From Pseudomonas borbori (GTDB lineage Bacteria; Pseudomonadota; Gammaproteobacteria; Pseudomonadales; Pseudomonadaceae): DNA of 64,000 nucleotides. The position numbers and the translations under genes were made by a program. This document shows, in pieces, positions 62,410 to 64,000 of this stretch. The notes beneath the pieces were generated by a model. The model did no database searches. It saw nothing but the letters and a program-made list of their open reading frames with translations, and had not been told where the DNA came from. Position 1 is the first letter of the stretch. Each line of letters begins with the position of its first letter. The stretch is taken from NCBI RefSeq assembly GCF_900115555.1, contig NZ_FOWX01000031.1, positions 1-64,000 on the forward strand. Reading direction: 5' to 3'.

Positions 62410-62703
62410 ATGCTAACACGAGGGGCGGGCACCCTATCAAGCATGACATCTGCCTCCCCCTCCTCCGCTCGGCATCGCATCTCTTGCAACCTCAAGCGCC
62501 TGCGCCTTGAGCGCGGACTAAGCCAGGAAAAAGCGGCGGAGCTTGCCGACTTTCACCGTACCTACGTTTCCCAGCTTGAACGCTGCGTCACCAACATTAG
62601 CATTGATGGTCTGGAGCGCTTGGCACATGCGCTGGAAGTGGACGTTCTTGAGTTATTACAACCTATCGAGTCAGCAGCGGTGTCGGCTGATCTGGGGGCA
62701 TAG
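62410..62703 (+). CDS. XRE-family regulator, possibly an R-M controller (C) protein
   Basis: The 97-residue protein has a classic HTH_3 domain: L-K-R-L-R-L-E-R-G-L-S-Q-E-K-A-A-E-L-A, then Y-V-S-Q-L-E-R and I-S-I-D-G-L-E-R-L-A. The size and the neighbouring R-M fragment on the opposite strand suggest a former C protein. A second ATG at 62443 is an alternative start; neither has a Shine-Dalgarno, and TATACT sits right before the first. The stop abuts the R-M fragment. Confidence 0.75.
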   Translation: MLTRGAGTLSSMTSASPSSARHRISCNLKRLRLERGLSQEKAAELADFHRTYVSQLERCVTNISIDGLERLAHALEVDVLELLQPIESAAVSADLGA

Positions 62704-63240
62704 TCCCGTCATCAGACCGCTTTGCAGCAGGCGGGTAATGAAAGTGCCGGTGCCGGTAAAGGGGTCGATGATATGCACGCCATCGCCGCCCAGAGTTTGG
62801 CCGAACTCGCTTTGCAGGATGTCGTTGACGCTGTGGATGATGAAATCCACCACTTCCACCGGGGTGTAGACGATGCCCAGGCGCTCGGCCATGCGAGGGA
62901 AGGCATTGCGGAAGAACTTGTCGTACAGCTCGACGATGATTTTCTGTTTGCCTTCGGCGTTGTCGTTACCATCGGCGCGCATTTTCACGCTGTCGTAAAA
63001 GCCCTGGAGGGTGAACGAGCAGCGACGACAGCAGATGCTTGGGCCTGACAAAGCCTGTCATTCAAACGGCCATTTCCGAGCTAGAAATTCAGAGTTTCGG
63101 CAGCAATACGAGAGAGTGAGCGACGTACGGCAAGATCACGGCAAAGCCACAGCCCAGAAATCGGCGGAAAGGGAGCGTTACCGCTGGTCGGGTTGGCATT
63201 TGCTGGCATTGGTAGGACATAATCCGCGCCGCAGGGGGAG
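62704..63240 (-). pseudogene. Degraded R-M helicase-methylase fragment, copy 2
   Basis: The minus-strand frame encodes about 110 residues of a large type ISP/type I-like R-M protein: F-Y-D-S-V-K-M-R, E-L-Y-D-K-F-F-R-N-A-F-P-R-M-A-E-R-L-G-I, Y-T-P-V-E-V-V-D-F-I, and the SAM-binding start of the methylase D-P-F-T-G-T-G-T-F-I-T-R-L. Both ends are cut off. Bases 63060-63240 are non-coding but shared with copy 1. Confidence 0.78.
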
Positions 63241-63250
63241 GCACTTTTCT

Positions 63251-63273
63251 TTTTGGGGGCAGATTTGGGGGCA
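63251..63273. repeat. Candidate integrase arm-type sites, right side
   Basis: TTTTGGGGGCA (63251-63261) and TTTGGGGGCA (63264-63273) lie 55 bases inside attR and match the GGGGCA copies next to attL. A further CTGGGGGCA lies at 62692-62700. Confidence 0.5.
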
Positions 63274-63327
63274 TGACAAAACCGACCACACTGGAAAAGC
63301 TAGCAACCACGGCACGCACAGCGACTG

Positions 63328-63351
63328 GTTCGAGTCTCCCCCGGGCACCAT
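63328..63351 (+). repeat. attR of the island
   Basis: GTTCGAGTCTCCCCCGGGCA then CCAT repeats the tRNA-Leu 3' end, lacking one G compared with attL. It is not part of a complete tRNA. Confidence 0.85.
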
Positions 63352-63688
63352 TAAATCCCTCTCGTTGCTTTAACGTCCCAAGCAACAGACAACAACTTGC
63401 AGTGCATACCCTCGCATCGGCAAGCACAGCAAAAAACCCTTGTTCCGACACCAGCAAAACTTCCCGCGTCACGACTGAAACACAGTCCCGGCGGGGGTTG
63501 GCATTTGCCTTTGAGTTAGCGTAGAGTGCTTTGCACTGTGTTTGCATGGGTCGCCGTAAATCGTGGCCTGGTGCAGTAGATCGTCCAGATCCGCTACATC
63601 CCGTTCGACGTCGCATTACTCCTTGCAACCAGTCTCAGCCCTCTATTGTTGGAGGCTGCCATTAACTCCAGGTTCAAGGATACAAGAC
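63352..63688. other. Gene-free leader region before the cold-shock gene
   Basis: No gene is supported. It holds a GTTGCTT/AAGCAAC hairpin at 63364-63387, perhaps the original tRNA-Leu terminator, and the candidate csp promoter. The roughly 150-base untranslated leader is typical of cold-shock mRNAs. Confidence 0.5.
63498..63527 (+). promoter_or_regulatory. Candidate promoter of the cold-shock gene
   Basis: TTGGCA (63498-63503), an 18-base spacer and TAGAGT (63522-63527). The match is moderate. It would give a 5' leader of about 155 bases. Confidence 0.4.
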
Positions 63689-63901
63689 ATGTCGAATCGT
63701 CAGCACGGTACCGTCAAGTGGTTTAACGACGAGAAGGGTTTTGGTTTCATCACGCCAGAAAGCGGCCCGGATCTATTCGTGCACTTCCGCGCGATCGAGG
63801 GCAGCGGCTTCAAGAGCCTGAAAGAAGGTCAGAAAGTCAGCTTCGTTGCCGTACAAGGTCAAAAAGGCATGCAGGCCGACCAGGTTCAAGTCCAGGAATA
63901 A
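63689..63901 (+). CDS. CspA-family cold-shock protein
   Basis: Single-stranded nucleic-acid-binding chaperone that melts RNA structure in the cold. The ATG at 63689 gives 70 residues with RNP1 K-G-F-G-F-I near residue 17 and RNP2 L-F-V-H-F near 30. The frame is open upstream, but only this part matches the family. It lies on the backbone just outside the island. Confidence 0.95.
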   Translation: MSNRQHGTVKWFNDEKGFGFITPESGPDLFVHFRAIEGSGFKSLKEGQKVSFVAVQGQKGMQADQVQVQE

Positions 63902-63919
63902 CCCTGCTGCTTTGAACAA

Positions 63920-63948
63920 CCCCTGATGGCAACGTCAGGGGTTTTTTT
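63920..63948 (+). terminator. Rho-independent terminator of the cold-shock gene
   Basis: CCCCTGA and TCAGGGG form a 7-bp stem with an 8-base loop followed by seven T. The remaining 52 bases of the window show no gene. Confidence 0.9.
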
Positions 63949-64000
63949 ATGCTCACGAATACCGCGAATCGCATCCTCAAGACCTAGCACCCTAATTGCA

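Larger units (their letters stand above)
56294..63351 (+). mobile_element. Decayed 7-kb genomic island integrated in tRNA-Leu
   Basis: Bounded by att repeats at the tRNA 3' end (56294-56318) and at 63328-63351. It carries a tRNA-adjacent tyrosine integrase, AlpA-type regulator, small wHTH protein, Toprim primase, truncated helicase-like gene, IS3 remnant, two degraded R-M gene fragments, a lipoprotein and an XRE regulator. Several genes are less GC-rich than the backbone. Confidence 0.85.

Noticed and set aside
62704..63240. An active restriction-modification system in the island
   Set aside because: Only about 110 residues of the R-M protein remain, with both ends lost, and the other copy is frameshifted.

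Overview
The window is a chromosomal segment of a GC-rich Pseudomonas. Gene content and order are the conserved pseudomonad backbone: rpsP-rimM-trmD-rplS, ffh, purT, purL, mltF, guaBA, xseA, leuA, der-bamB-yfgM-hisS-ispG-rodZ-pilF-rlmN-ndk, the isc operon with cysE and trmJ, suhB, secDF-yajC, tgt-queA and a tRNA-Leu. I recognise the same order from P. aeruginosa, but I could not fix the species from the sequence.

Layout. Bases 1-338 are the right end of an IS4-family element that abuts the ribosomal-protein operon and supplies its terminator. Bases 374-6144 hold translation and SRP genes plus two inner-membrane proteins. Bases 6289-16688 hold purT, small metabolic and Nudix enzymes, an L,D-transpeptidase, a frameshifted CDGSH gene, purL and mltF. 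Bases 17024-30095 hold tadA, a multicopper oxidase, guaA/guaB, xseA, an M23 peptidase, a MscS-like channel and leuA with a leucine-rich leader peptide. Bases 30267-49024 are almost entirely leftward: der to rlmN, then ndk, then the Fe-S assembly operon iscRSUA-hscBA-fdx-iscX behind an IscR-type operator, then cysE and trmJ. Bases 49170-56120 hold suhB, a glycine-zipper protein, secF/secD/yajC and tgt/queA. The tRNA-Leu(CAA) gene at 56233-56317 is the integration site of a small decayed genomic island (56294-63351), and a cold-shock gene lies just beyond it.

The island has a tyrosine integrase next to the tRNA, imperfect att repeats, an AlpA-type regulator, a small wHTH protein and a Toprim primase. 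A helicase-like gene is cut off and fused to an IS3 remnant. Two degenerate copies of a restriction-modification gene fragment flank a lipoprotein gene and an XRE regulator. It looks like the scar of two successive or duplicated insertions, not an intact system.

Intergenic space is rich in dispersed repeats. The most notable is a family of three palindromic elements (near 15.0, 19.1 and 20.9 kb) with conserved linker blocks and stems of different sequence that stay complementary.
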